Positions 11,151 to 24,728 of a stretch of DNA of 64,000 nucleotides are shown here, in pieces. Positions within the stretch are counted from its first letter, which is position 1; the number at the start of each line of letters is the position of its first letter. The notes under the pieces were generated by a model. It worked only from the letters and a program-made list of their open reading frames with translations, ran no database searches and was not told the DNA's origin. The DNA comes from Sclerurus mexicanus (Eukaryota > Chordata > Aves > Passeriformes > Furnariidae). Position numbers and translations under genes: made by a program. The stretch lies in the NCBI GenBank assembly GCA_013396755.1, contig VWZF01001843.1, positions 744,001-808,000 on the forward strand. The letters are read 5' to 3'.

Positions 11151-11174
11151 GGGAGGGGGTGGGCTCGGAAGGGG
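11151..11174 (+). other. Canonical G-quadruplex motif
   Basis: Four G-runs (GGG, GGGGG, GGG, GGGG) are separated by loops of 1, 1 and 7 bases, meeting the G3+N1-7 rule. It lies in otherwise unremarkable non-coding DNA. Confidence 0.6.
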
Positions 11175-14100
11175 AGAGATGTACAAATACATTTTTCTAT
11201 TACACAGTTGACAGCCCCTTGGGAAAACAAGTCTAAGAAATGTGCAACCTTGAAATGTGTGCATGCTGCAAGGGATATTCTCAATGTGAACCCTGTGTTC
11301 TGATTTTCAGAGTCTTTAATCATTCGGCTCTGCTGTGGCAGGGGGATATACCCAAGTTCCTCAGACCAACAGGATGGTTCTCTTTGGTTCCCTTCTCCCT
11401 GCAGGCAGGTGGGATGTGCTGGCCCTGGCAGGGCACTGCAGCCTCCACACCCCCTGCCTACTTAGCAATATTCTCCTCTCCAAACAGTGCAGTGCCCCTT
11501 CCCACCAAAGTCTTTAACAATTTCCTTTGAAATGCAACTCATTATACAGAAGCAGAACTAAATAAAAAATACTCAAGAGAGAGAACAGATTGCTAGATAT
11601 AGATTGGATGTGCAGCCTAATCCTTCACAAGCATTAAATATTTAACATAATCACACCACAGGTGACAGGAAGATGTCTGCATTGTTTAATTAGACTTAAT
11701 TAAACATAAGGAAAATCTAATACTAATTCAGGTATTTTGATTACAAAACTTCCTTTTTAAAGTACTTTTGTATCCGGAAAAATGTATTCTTTGGTTCATT
11801 AGCTGGGGAATCCTTGCCATGCAATGCTCAAAACCCATGAAGACACGATCTGTTGTGCTCAAAAGCCCATGGATGAGTCTAACTTTTCTCTCCTGGGTTA
11901 AGGACAAAGCCAGAGGACTTGGCACTTCCAGCAGGCTGTAAAGCTGAGCTCTTTTGGCCATATTTTGTATAAGCCATTACACTCGGGACATCATTTTTTT
12001 CTATTACCTCTTTTATGGTCTTATTGTTTACAAGAAAATAGATAGAGCATTTAATTATGAGATGGACTTAATGTTCTATAACAACTCCTGTACACAATAC
12101 ATTGCCTCTGGAACTCTGCTCACAACTCACATTAATGCGACAAATGAAAAAAACCAAAACAGAACAGTGTAACAGAGAAGACGTGTTGCAAGAGGAGGGA
12201 GAGATCTAATGCTATGAATCATTCCCTGACAATATTCCCACATCTCCCTGCTAAAGTCACAGCCCAGAACTTTATTTAAGCACAGGCAAACACAACATGT
12301 ATTGTCAAAGAAACAGAGGAAATTCATGACTGGCTGTTTTGTTTCCCAATCATCCTCTTTAGTGACATTACGTGGAATAGCCTGGTGGTGGGTTAGATCT
12401 TCAAGTATTAGTTTCTCTACAAACTAAACGTTAGAAAGGCTTAAAGAAATCAAGCCATAACCCTGCTAGAAATGAGTTAACTCAGTGAGCCCCAGCTCTG
12501 CTGGGCAGCCACGATCAAAGTCAGTCACAAAGATCAGCAGAATCATCTCTGCCTCTGGTTGGTGTGGTGTTGTATGTCACTGTGGTGCCTTGGAGGAAAT
12601 AGTCTATTGATGCACTATTGCAACAAGAGTTGGACAGCTCTAAGCTGTTACTACTAGTTCATTTGTTTACCTGATGCCTTGTCTCCTTTCCTCCTCCTCT
12701 GGTTTCTGGGTGACTGCAACTCTTTTTTGTGTGTGGGAGCTGGAGCTGCTGTCAGCAGCCTCACTGTGCAGCTCCTTAGTGTGTGCTCAGCTCACATACA
12801 GGAACACGAGAGAGGTCTCTGATCTGGATTTGTGGGACAGAACTTTATGTTTCCTCTTTCTTTAAAACAATTAGATCCATACTTAATTGCTGCTCTGTTT
12901 GGAATAGGGAGAATATCTCCCAGGTGAAATGGCAAAACACCCATAAAAGTGGTACAACAGTAAACACCCCTAATGCAGGTAATTAACACACAAACTCCTG
13001 ATCTCACAGACTATTACTTTGCTGTTCTCTGGCAGAAAGAGGTTGAGGCTTTTTGCTTTTTGCTCAGCTAACCTTTGTCATGTGGTGCTGGTGAGTCACA
13101 CACCACTTATCTTTCGCAGTCCTCAGTACATACAGTTGTCTGGCATGTTTGTGTCTGCGTTGTTCGATAACACAGCTGATGAGAGCAATAACCATATTCA
13201 TGGTGCAGTGTCTGATTCACTATTGGCCCAGTCAAATTAGGGTTTATTCACAGAGAATAATTGGCTAGGCTCTGGAAATTGCCACACTCACAACGGAGAA
13301 TAGATAATAAGCTTACAGGAAATACATTTTAAATGATGGGCAGTGATGCCTTAAAAAGTGAGGGAAAAAACCTCCAGGCAACTTTTAGTAGGAGACAAGA
13401 GAAGTGAGCAGGAGCTTTAATGAGCCCCCAGGCTCCAGGAGCACATTTACACAGGACCACCCCTTTGACCCAGGTTTCAAGATTTGATAATAATGTCCAT
13501 CCAACGCCATTCTGTTATTTCCCCCAGTCCTGCTCAGTTCCGCCCCCGGCACACGCCCTCAGGAATTGGGTCTGGGGACTCGGGACCCTTCCTTCATCAT
13601 TGTTTTCTTCTTCACAGCACATGGGGTCCTTGGAGGCCTTCCAAAGCTTCAGATTTGGAGGTCTTTCTGCCTATGTCTTTATCTTGTGGTGCAGGCTTTG
13701 TGGCGCTTCTCTGCAATTCTACCTTGAAATAGAGACTAAACAGCCACTGGAATTTGAAGGGATTGATATAGGATGGGGTCGGTATGTGTAAACATTAAGC
13801 TACTGAAGTTATTTTACTAGTATATTAGATCTACAATAACTTCTAAAATCTATAAAATTAAAAAAATCAAAAATCAAAGAAACCTTTAGGCATCAGAAAT
13901 CAAGGGCAAGTTCTACTTTAGGCAGTTTTGTTTCAGGAACGGGAAAAAAAAATGGAAACAGAATTCTACAAACAAAGAGAAAAATAAAGGATGTCAATCA
14001 AAGGAAAAAAATCCGAGGGAAGTATTGCTACAGGAGGACACTAATGGAAAGACTGAAAATGAGTGAGCAGCACTGAAGTGTATAGTATTTTAATTCTAGA

Positions 14101-14294
14101 CAGAGAAAACAAAATGCTGTGAGTGGAGAACTTTCTCTCACAGTAACTGGAGACAATCGGGAACATTAGCACCTGGCAGCAGGAATTCAGCTCCTGAAGG
14201 GAGGGGATTGGACCCTGGGAGTGATTCATTCCCAGCTACACAAACTCAGCTCAAGGTTGATGTAGTATATATATATTTTAGGGCTCTCCTCTAC

Positions 14295-14400
14295 AGGAGG
14301 TGCATTGATAAACTAGAGACACTACTGAAGAGAGCAATAAAAATGATGAAGTGGACACAGTGCTTGTCCTGGGTAGGCAGGTTGAATGAAATGGATACGT
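14295..14400 (+). mobile_element. Ancient CR1/L3-like LINE fragment
   Basis: The segment containing GATAAACTAGAGAC, GAAGAGAGCAA and AAAATGATGAAG resembles a late part of old CR1/L3 elements (pattern: ..AAATTAGAGA..GAGGGCAACAAAAATGATAAAG..TGAGGAAAGGCTGAA..). The copy is heavily diverged and truncated at both ends, consistent with an old insertion. The call rests on remembered family consensus. Confidence 0.5.
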
Positions 14401-17400
14401 GCCGTATGGAAAAGCGGTGACAAACAGGGGACAGGCGGGTTACCGGGGTATAAATAACCGAGGGTTGGTAACTGCTGCTCCAGGAGACATGAGTGCATTC
14501 TTAGGACTTAAATCCAAACACCAGAAGGCTGCGATTTGGTAGTAGCAGTCTCTAAGGGTGCTAAGAACATCCCACAAAAATCCCCTGAGTGAGATAATCC
14601 ATAAATACATCTCTGGCATTGCTTCCCATGCGGTCTCCCCTCTGGAGAGAAAGGAGAGGCACTGATCCTCACCAGGAGGAATCCCTGGCTAATCCTCTCC
14701 TCGCCAGGGCTCACCACACGGGCACACTGGTACAGAGGCAGTAGGGGGGACCTGCCCATCCCACCCAGCCAAGGCGGTACAGCCAACTCTGGCTCCACCA
14801 CAACATGCTGGGGTGCCACCTGCCCACAGGTGAATGCAGGCAGCGATGCTCCCTTCGGGCAGGGCAGAATTCACAGTCACGGTTTTAAGGCAGAAAAAGG
14901 AAAATGCACATTAACAGGAAAAGAACTTCGTGCAAATTTCCCTGTGATGGGTCCAGCACCGACAGAGAGAAAGGACTGAGCAGCAGAGACCCCCTCCACG
15001 TGCCATGAGCAGTGCCAACAATTCGGATGCCCGTCTTCGTTCAGGGCTGAAGTCCCAAATGACTCTGACAAGGTCCTGTTAGACAAGCTCGTGTTACAAA
15101 AATGCACATAATCATCACCCTAACGCAGCAATTCAGCTTTCTGTTTCAGAATATGCCACGATGTTTGAGGGGTTTTACCTGGTTTTTGCTACGCTTCCAG
15201 CATGAAGGCACCAGTGCAGAGCAAACTCCAGGTAACATGAGCTGATCTTACACATCCTTTCCTAGGCTGATTTCCTCTGGTGTGTAGGTTTCAGCTCCAC
15301 CACAGCCCCTCCCTGGAGGGCATCTGGAATCCTCAGCTTTGTACCAGAGTTTCAATAGGGGAATATTAATGTTTAAACTATAATGGGTCTGATTTAATCT
15401 GATTTCATTAACATTTTATTAACAACTGTGTCTAGGCAGTCATTTTAATCATTTAACTGTATTTCGGAGGTGGGGTGGGAGGGTTTGAGCGATTCTGGGG
15501 AAATGACAATTCAAAGTCAATGCAGTTTTTGTGAAGCACAACTCGCACACAATTGAAATCAGTTGGCCATTACCAGGACACAGCATGGGCTCAATGAATG
15601 TCTTCTCTACACTCCTGCCCAGTGCAAACCCCATGAAAAAATGGCATATGCTGGCTCCGTGCTAAGCCCCACCACTATCATATTCACCATAAAACCCCAA
15701 AGTCTTTCAGACTCCTGAGTCGTCAGTAAAGACATTGAGAGGGAAAAGCCTCAGTGAGGTAGCATTTATCACAAAACTCCTCTAAACATGAAAAGATACT
15801 TCAGCAGTCGATGAACCCTGAACCGCTGAACCTCGTGTTGGCTGCAAGACCAGGTCTAGAGCCCTGTTGTTCTGCTCACTAAATCACAGACACTCCAACA
15901 CTCGCAAAAGCCCCCGCAGGTTTGGCTGCGGTGGGGACAGAGCCGTGACGCCCCGACGGCTCCCAGTAGAAGGTGGGATGTGCAAACACTGCAGCCCTGC
16001 AGAGCACAGAGGCTGCTTCGTGCTGCCTGCAGCAGCTGCTCTTGGCCCCGCAGCTCTGAGACACACAGCCCGAGCAGAGGAGCCAAAGTGAGCAGCGCTT
16101 CGCTTTGGGTGCGCTCCAGCTTCCTACTCCCTGTGCGATTTGCAAACCAACGACAGGATTTCTCAACATCATCATTGCAAATAAAACCCGAGATAAAATC
16201 CTCTAAGACGCAACATACTTCAGTACTTCGTGCTTAAACTACCCCCGGTCATTCTGAAGCTGCTAAGCTTCCTGCATTTCACAACACAATCATTTCTGGA
16301 TCACAGAGAGAAAAAAATGTGCATATTATACAGCACTGCATCCGATTCTGACATTTTTAAAGACTAAAGGACTTGAGGAACAACTGCCCTGTCCTCCCCA
16401 AAGATAGCAACAAACAACCAGAACTCAAACATAAAATTAAATGCAGTTTATCTCCTCCATGGCATCTCTATTATATACACCAGATTGGAAGAAGTTTACA
16501 ATAATAACTTTCCCTCTCTAATATGATACTTATTTCAAGCACTTGAAAACGGAAAATAGCTCAGAACATTCTCGCTCCAAGCCTGCGTCCTCATTTCTCT
16601 TTAAATTCCAGCCTTGGTTGTAATTCTTACCCTGGTTTATTCAAGAGCGAGCACTCCATCTCCCACATAAATTCTCCTGGATTTCCAAGAAGCAGAGATG
16701 CCAGCTGAATGAGACTGTAATAAGTAAACCGTGGGCTCAGTGAGAGGGTTCTGATACAACAGCGACTTAGTTTAAGGCTGAAATTGAGGAGCAATATGGT
16801 ACACTTACAGAACAGAGGCTTCCCCGAAGCCTTCAATGTACGTGTTTGTTGAGGTAAACCTAATTAATCTGGTGTTTCGAGTTTTGTATTTATGAGAACA
16901 AATTTTTCCAGTTGTCCCATTGCTTATAAATCAGAACAGAAATCCCAGGGAGACAACTGCTTCGTCTAGACACTTCATGCTCAAATCTCCTCAGCAAACC
17001 CCCTGATTAGGATGTTCTGAGGTTTGAAACACTCAGAGGACTCTGAGCCAAGGGACTCTGACCTGCATCCACCCAGTGAGTCAAAGGATGTTGTTAATGC
17101 TGCATCCTTCTTAGTGAGTTTAATAGAGCTTCACTGCTCAACACACCTTTTAACAAGTTTTAACATATTAGTGGGATGTTGCCAGCACTGCACAGTGTCA
17201 AATTAGCACTGTTAAACACGAGGTCGTTGTTTACAGTGTGAAAATAAGCTGTTGTTGAACAAATGAGTAGGTAAACATTTACAAAGCAGGAGAAAAGGCT
17301 GCACAGTCAGAGCTGGGTGAGAGTGCTGCATTGCTTTCTCCTTTAAGAAAAACTGCCACAAGATTATTCCAATGCAGTCACTTGAGGTAGAGAGTGACTT

Positions 17401-18180
17401 TTCACGGTTAGTTTTCTTCATGGGACTAAGTGAACTTGAGCAAAGTGCCAGAAGGAGCTCTGCTTTCTGAAAATATTGAACTTGAAAGCCAAGATGCTCT
17501 CTGTACAGATAACGGGCTCATGGAACAGACATCCAGATAACACATTTACATGAAGACTAAATACGGCACAGCACAAGGAGAGACAGCACATCATCCTTGG
17601 AAGGAAGGTTTGGCTCCTTAACATCTCTCCACTCCTTCCCGTGACATCCTCAGCAATGGCTCTCTGTGACACCCCGAGGAAGGGAAGCCTCCCCTCCCAC
17701 CCCAACAGGTACCAAACCCCTCCAAAGCAGCATGATGCAAAGGGACAGTGAGGCTCCACCATAGTGGGGTGACTCAGGGAGACCTGGAAATGAGCGGAGT
17801 GGTGGGGAGCTTTGAGCAATCCCCTTTTCCAGCACATCTTTGTGAGCACCTCGGTCTTTCTCAAAGCAGTCGCTTTGTTTGGGTCTTATTCAAAGCAGTT
17901 TTCTGTTGCAACCTCATTTAACTCAGTGGGACATAAAGGAGAAAAGTAAAGCAAAAGATGTCGGAGCTGAACTCGGACCTCCTTGGGCCAACACAATTCT
18001 GCAATTCAAGTTCATCATCATGAGAGACTGTCCATGGAGCATGTGGTTTAAAGGAATGAAAAGAATCTCCTGTACTGCTTGTCATGGCCTGAGCTTACTG
18101 TGCTGACAAAATTTATCCTGCCACAGACTGCATCTGGAATTGGAAGCTACTATAAAACAGGTGAAACCCTAGAAAAAAAA

Positions 18181-18201
18181 TAAATATATATATATATTTA
18201 A
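18181..18201. repeat. Short (TA)n microsatellite
   Basis: A run of about eight TA dinucleotides after a short A-run; an ordinary simple repeat. Confidence 0.85.
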
Positions 18202-19017
18202 TAGAAAACTTCATGGACAAATGGCAAAACATGCTCTTCATCCCTTCCATTCCACTAAAACTGGGTTAAATTTAGTACCAGTCTTATTCCTGATGTGGAG
18301 TTTCTCCTGCTATTGGCTGGCTTGGACAAAGATCCCCCAGAGTTTTGAGAAGCAAGTGCTGGCACTGCTGTTCCTTCTGCCATGAAGCACTTCAGCCTTG
18401 GCAACACTCGCATCCCCTGTTTCTCATGAATGTGGCTTTGAAACTCCACACACAAGAAGGTAACAGGGGTTAATCCAACCTCACAGAACACACTGTCCCT
18501 CTTGCCCACCCTAAATAATAATCCTCTTTTACAGTGGACTCTGTTGGCGAGAAGGAAACATTGAGAAGTCCTTCAGCCTCAGATCCCTGCCTGCTGAAGG
18601 GCCATGTCACAGCTGATGATGAGCTGGCCAGTCTTTAAGAAAATGACTTCCCATCACAGGTGAATGTTGGGAATCCAAAGGTTTGGATTACGACACCCGA
18701 TTTATTTATAGGCAATAACTTACTGATATTTGTGTGTACGGAATACCATTAATATAAATCAGCTCATAATATTTGGGTAGCGATATCAGTCTAATTTGAA
18801 TTTTATATTGCACAGTAGTATTGAATGCTAGACTTGATTTTTTGAAAGTAATTAATGAGCTAAGCTACCTGAGAGAAAAACAAAATGATGATTATAATTA
18901 GAAGTGTTCCATGGCTGCTACCGACTGTTTAGATGTACTTACAGGTAGCATTTCTAATTAAGACCCTCTTGATGCTCAGACATCTCTCTGTTCATTCGTT
19001 ATTAAAAAAGAGTGGGA

Positions 19018-19032
19018 TTTTTTTTTTTTTTT
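19018..19032. repeat. T15 homopolymer
   Basis: Fifteen consecutive T bases. It could be a decayed retroposon tail on the minus strand, but no element body is recognisable beside it. Confidence 0.9.
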
Positions 19033-22000
19033 GCATTAAGGAATCCCTTAATAGAAAAATAATAGAAAAAGTTACACGTAATTACATTCTCTGTGCTATT
19101 TGGGGTGAGCAGTTCCTATGAGAAAATGAGCTGCAGGTGTGTAAGAGTAAGAAGTGCTGCCACTGATTTCACTTGTTTGGAGTATTCCACCTGGAAAGAG
19201 CTTGGGATTTAAGCTGGCATTTTCAAAGGAGCCTGAAGGGATTATGGGGGTGTCAGGGTGCCTGATGCCCTGGGGGCTCTATGAAAATTGTATTATTTGG
19301 GGAAGAGAGGAGGAAAAAATAAATCACCCCAAGTTAATCTGCTGAGAATTGTAAAGTCACAGTGAATTATAAGCACAGTCCAGGATTTCTGCCTGTGAGC
19401 CTGGGATGTGTGAATGTCTGACACAGGCTGGCCGGCAGTGAGTAAGGCTGATCAATGTTTTCCCAGCCAGAATAGATTTTAAGCCACTGTTTGCAAACAA
19501 AACTTTCAGCCATTCATGACAAAGAAGTCTGTGATGCTGCAGCGGTGCTCACTTGGTCCCCAGCCAACCCTTGCGATTCACATGTCCAGTATCAGCTGAA
19601 ATATTCTACATGCAGGGGGGAAAAGCCACCCCAAAGACCCATTTGCCAAATTGCAGGGCTGGCAGTGAAAGTTTGGGTTATACCAAAGGGATTTCTTTCT
19701 GCTCCTGCCCTAAGAAAGCTGAGTGTCTTCTCTTCCCCCATGCTGGGCTCTGCCTCTCCCAGTTTGGATGGCTCATGCTCACATTGCTGGTGCACTTCTG
19801 CCTCTGATCCTGAAGCTCGTGAACTTCCAGTCATGCCAAAAGGTGAAGAGGAGGCTGAAATAAGGTATAATTAAGTCCAGAACTGTATGTTTGAAAGACA
19901 AATAGCTGCTTCAGATGATCTGAGGAGCTGGAGATAATCCATATTCCCACCAAAATCCCTCTCCTGGCCCAGAATTTGGCTGTAACTACAAAGGACACAA
20001 ACCAGCCTTCTCTTCTCCTGCAGATTTTACTTTTGTAGAACAGGGGATTTCTACACATTTGCTGTGTTCAATCACTTCATAATCATTAGGTATGAAGTTT
20101 GCTTGAAAAAAGTATTTTGAGGAAACATCTTAAACGGCTCTTGGAACAACAGACGTGACTTTGAAGCTGAGTCGTGGAGTGCACATGTGCTCTCCTGTCT
20201 CCCAAACCACTGGGAACTTTGGAGCCAGAAAAAAACAATACCATGGTGGGAAGGGAGGGAACTTGTTTGCCTTGGTAGCAGGTGCCTTGCTGTCCACAGT
20301 TTGCACATTGGGGAGTGCTGGGACAGGATCACATGTACTGAAGTGCCAGGAAAGTCAAAGTGAGAGAGAAAGGTAGGGGAACAGGAAAAGAAACGGGTGA
20401 AAACATCTGTAATATCAGTGGTTTGGGGAAAAAGAGCAACGAGTGGATAAAGTCACCCTGCTAAGTTTAAAGTGCTCTTTTGATGTCAAGTAGGCCACTC
20501 CCCTGTGGGAAGAATAAGGAAGGACATGGCTCTGATGATTGCTTACTGATTTAGAGGGTTGGGGTTTGCAGCTCAGTTATGCTGAGTTTTGGGTTTCTTT
20601 ATAAATTGCAGCATGTGAAAACTGTTCTCAGCCACAACCATGAAAATTTGGGAGGTTGGCTGCTTTGATCCAGGTCAGAATAACCCAGAAGAAGAACTAC
20701 CTAGACTAGAATTTTTATTACTTCATCGAAAATGCTTTGCTTGCTGCTACAATAGATGTAGAATGCTGTGGACAGGTACTTAGATTTACGTTTGCATTGA
20801 CCACTTTTGACCTGGATTTGCCTAGTGAAATTGCAATATTCATAATGGGAAGCCCTTGGCCTGATTTCTGAGATTCTCTCTCTTTCCAGTCACATGCAAT
20901 ATGCTCCCTTATTAATCGGGATCCCAGTGACACTCCATTTGCAAAGAGAGCAAGAAGTTTCTGGCCGTCTCAGTGCTGGTTTGCCTGGGCACACAGAACA
21001 GGGCACTGCCCCCTTCTGTGCACGTCCAGCCAGGGGCGTGTGGCTCTCCGGTGTGACAAGTAAAAGGCCGGAGTTAAATATGAAGACTAATAAGGAAATG
21101 TTGCATTTCTGAAAGTCGAGCAAATCTGACGGGAAAAAACTTCAAGTTGTTTCATTTAAAACAAACTGGTGTGCAAAATGCAAGACGGTCTCCCTGTCAT
21201 TTCCATCCCGTGCAGTACAAGCCCTTTGGAGACATTAATTAGCCATGCATGACATTTATCTACTGCTCGGTGTGTCATAACATTGTGAGGCAGGGAAGAG
21301 AACTTTTCACGAAGCAGAGCTGAAATCTCCTGCCCAGCTGGTGGGTCAGGTACTCACAATTGACAGCTGTTTGACACCCACCAGCCCCTCACAATGAATT
21401 AGCTCTGCGGCACCTCCCAGCAGGCTGTGCAAGCTTATTGAAGTGGTGCACTATGTGTGACAACAGAACTGGTCTTTAATCTGTATTTCCTTCTTCAGCC
21501 GCATCTCTGGCTCAGGCAGGTGGCTTAAAAACCAGGAGGGATGAAGGTAAATTAACATGTTAGAAAAAGGGAGAAACAATTTTTGGGCTGTAATGGTGGA
21601 ATTGAATCTTTTGCAAATCCCAAGATGATGTTATATACCCACCGTGAACGGACTACAGGTTCAATATTGGAAGGGAGACTTAATGAAGGGAAATGCCTGT
21701 TTCTGGGTCTGATTAGAACAGAGAACAAACTTATCTGTTTCAGTCATGCTAATAAAAATTTGACCAACACCTACATGTGCCAGGGATAAATGTGGGGTAA
21801 TCTTCTTCTACAGCTTTTTATAGTCTGTTCCTTCCCTGCTTAGCGATGAAATAAAGAAATAGAGGAAAGGAGATCTGAGCCACAAAGTAAGAGTGCAGCT
21901 CCAAACCTTTCCCAAGCAGAAAGATTCAGCCTGGCCTATTACACAGTCATAAAATTTGAATGGACTTTCTAAGGTGAAAAGATGCTAAATTTCAGGCCAG

Positions 22001-22420
22001 TCTTTAGCAAAAAGGTTTCAAAGGGAGGTTAGGGGAGAGTGGGCAGTGGGTGAAGGAGAAGCTGTTATCTCACAGACTGTTCTGCTGCCAGTCTCTCTCT
22101 GCTTTGTCTCCCAAAGCACCTCAATCCCCGGGGCTGGGGCAAAGGCAGTGGCAGCTGCTACTGAGTGCCAAGCAACTCCCAGACTCTCACTGCTTGCTTC
22201 AGAGTGCACTGCACTACTCATGCATAGAAGTCTCTGTGAAATTGAGTCGATTCTGAACTTCACTACATGAAAAGGAGGTTTGTACCTCAGTGCTCCACAT
22301 CACACTCTTATCTCCACTGTCCATGAAATCCAGGGAAGCACACTGCCCTATTCAGACCAAAATGACAGCAAATTATGCCTGTGTTATCACTGGGATATTC
22401 ATACTGATTCCAACAAGTAA

Positions 22421-22440
22421 TAGTCCTAGTTTTAGGACTA
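22421..22440. repeat. Perfect short inverted repeat (8-bp arms, 4-base loop)
   Basis: TAGTCCTA, then GTTT, then TAGGACTA forms a perfect hairpin. It is too small for a miRNA precursor and has no neighbouring gene for which it could act as a terminator. Confidence 0.8.
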
Positions 22441-24677
22441 GGGAGAGAAAACATGTTCTTTTTCTTGCCAGAGATGAGGTTTAAATCCAGGTCTGTAACA
22501 CGAAAGCAACAGCAAACGTAAAGTACCTTCTGCCTCCCCTGGACGCTTCAACACGCAGGTAACGTGTGCATCTGGTCCTGCACTGCAGAGCCACCTCTGG
22601 CAACACCTCTGAGTTTAGACAACCACGCCACATAAATCTAAAGTTAGCAAAACATGCCACAGAAATACAGTTCCATATGTCATTCAATTTAACAAGAAAA
22701 AAATTAAGTTCTGGAGAAACAACACAATAGAAACTAGTAAAGCAAGCTTAGCATTCTGAAAACCTGAGTGCAAGGGCAAGGTAAAAGCCAGTTCTTCTGT
22801 TTTCTGTCCTGAGCCAGGGGAAATTCAGAGCCCTGATTTTCACAAGCAGACCTGAAAGTCAGGAAGAGGAACTTCCCTTTGAAATTATTTTCCATGCGAG
22901 GCAGCACTGAATTCCATCTCCCACGTCACCACAGCTGTGTTAACAGCAGAATTCCCTGGCAGCTCCTACACTGCTCCTTTCCTGGAGAGCTGCTTTCTGT
23001 GGGAATCCAGGTCCAAGAAGCAGCAAAGGAGGAGCATAAACTGCTTCTGTATTGAAGCCAATGAAACCTGGAAACTGTGCACCATGATCTTAAGTGGATT
23101 GCTCTACTGCATAGCTCTTGGAGTGCAAATGAGGCATAACCAGTCAGCCATGGTGACAATACCCACCAGAACAGACACCACTGCCAGCCATTAACCACTT
23201 AGACAGACTCAGCTGCAAAGACAAAGCACGCACATGACAGTTTTGTAAGGAGGGTGGAGAGGGATTTAAAACAGTTATATATTCAGGAACGAAGGAAAGC
23301 ATTTGCTTGTCATCCACTGCATGACAGCTGCTGTCATGGGCATTAGGGAGCTGTGCCAGAATTCCCCAGGCAAGGCAGTGAGGCACCGCTCCTGCTGGGG
23401 GAAACGTTTGCAGGGGGACGAGTTTGCCTTGGTTAGTTAATGCTTGCCTGATGTTGTCCACAAAATTAACTACAGGCAAAGCAATTCACAGCGTGTGTAG
23501 ATGTAACAGTGAGATTTGCACGCTCAGTCCAGCAGTGACAGGCCCCAGGGTTCTTCGGAGCAGCAGGGAAAGGGGGAATGACTTCCCAGGAGAAGAACAC
23601 CCCACCCAGCACTGTGACCAGACAAGTCTTACTGCCAGCAATATACTCCTTTCTTAGAGAAAACATGAGAAATGGGGAACGAAGGGGAAGATGTTTCTGG
23701 AATATTCCTTCTTCAGGTTAAATTTATGGGCCTTGATATCTGGTTTGTTGTTTTTGTTTGGTTCCTCCCTTCTGAACACTGCTTGAACTAATACACAGCA
23801 TTAGCACTCCTTACAAGGGCAGGAGTGCATTCCTCAAATCTTCTCATATTCTGCCAAGTCTCATCCCCTAAAGTCTCAGCTTATATGTGACCAATAAAAA
23901 CTCATTAGAGTTTGGCATCTAAAAATCTCTGATAACTCACCCTGCGCTGGCTTTGCTCAATGCAGGAAGATGCTGAGAACTTTCACTCCTTCCTTGTCCT
24001 GGCTGGTGGGGACTTGAACAGTACAAAACATGAGATCTGAGGGGAAAAGTCCCTCTGGCAGAGCCCAAGCGGCACAGAGAGAAGAAGGGAAGAGCCACAG
24101 TGGAATTCGCAGGGACAGGGAGCTGAGAGAGATTAGGACCAGAGGAGAAAAGGATGGGTTCTGATGTTGATCCCACTGAATAATCATTCAGCAGATCTCT
24201 GTGAGCCACTTGGAGACAGAGCCTAAATATAAAATAATGCACAGTCTGTAGGTGAAGGAGATGATTTCAAATAGCATTTGTAAGCACACTGGAGTAGATA
24301 TTTTTCATTCAAGAGTGCAGCACGGATTCTCTCTCTATGGGTACCCTGGGTGAGGTAGGTAACGTTTCCAAAGGATCCAGGAAGGCATTCCTGAATGCCA
24401 TTTTATCACAGCATCACTGGTAGCAGTTGCCCAAAGTGCAAAGCCCTGCACGAAGGGTCCATGCCACCCTGGCACAGCTTCCAGCCCAGCTTCAGATGAA
24501 CACCCTCTCCCAGCTCTGGGCTCTTTGTACAGCACCACAACAAAGAGATAAACCCCTTTGTGCCCCAACAGCAGGATTTGCACTAGCAGGGCCCACTGGC
24601 ACTGCCACAGGTTCACATTATGGCCTGATGGCACAGCACCGTGCACAACCCCACGGAAGCCCCAGGGCTGACACCCA

Positions 24678-24728
24678 CCAGCAGCAGCAGAAGCCACAAG
24701 AAGCAGATTACCCGCAGCAGCAGCAGCA
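24678..24728 (+). repeat. Interrupted CAG trinucleotide repeat
   Basis: Two short CAG blocks (about four or five copies each) are separated by a degenerate CAG-like segment. In one frame it would encode short glutamine runs, but that frame has no other protein-like features, so it is more likely a simple repeat than an exon. Confidence 0.75.

Larger units (their letters stand above)
9533..14290. other. A+T-rich non-coding DNA, some stretches look CNE-like
   Basis: No gene is recognised. Two segments, about 9540-9760 and 10600-10930, are dense in TAATTA-, ATTA- and ATGCAAAT-type homeodomain and POU motifs, with little low-complexity sequence. That texture is often seen in conserved vertebrate enhancers. 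Motif density in A+T-rich DNA is weak evidence, and conservation cannot be tested here. Confidence 0.4.

Noticed and set aside
18612..18725. TGATGATGA and a downstream CTGA suggesting a C/D-box snoRNA
   Set aside because: The boxes are about 105 bases apart, without a terminal stem or an internal C'/D' pair.
21836..21905. Possible third MIR-like fragment (GATGAAATAAAGAAATAGAGG..CACAAAGTAAG)
   Set aside because: Only loose similarity to the MIR core; too diverged to call by eye.
22460..22496. GCCAGAGATGAGGTTTAAATCCAGG, resembling a MIR segment
   Set aside because: Single short block without supporting flanks.
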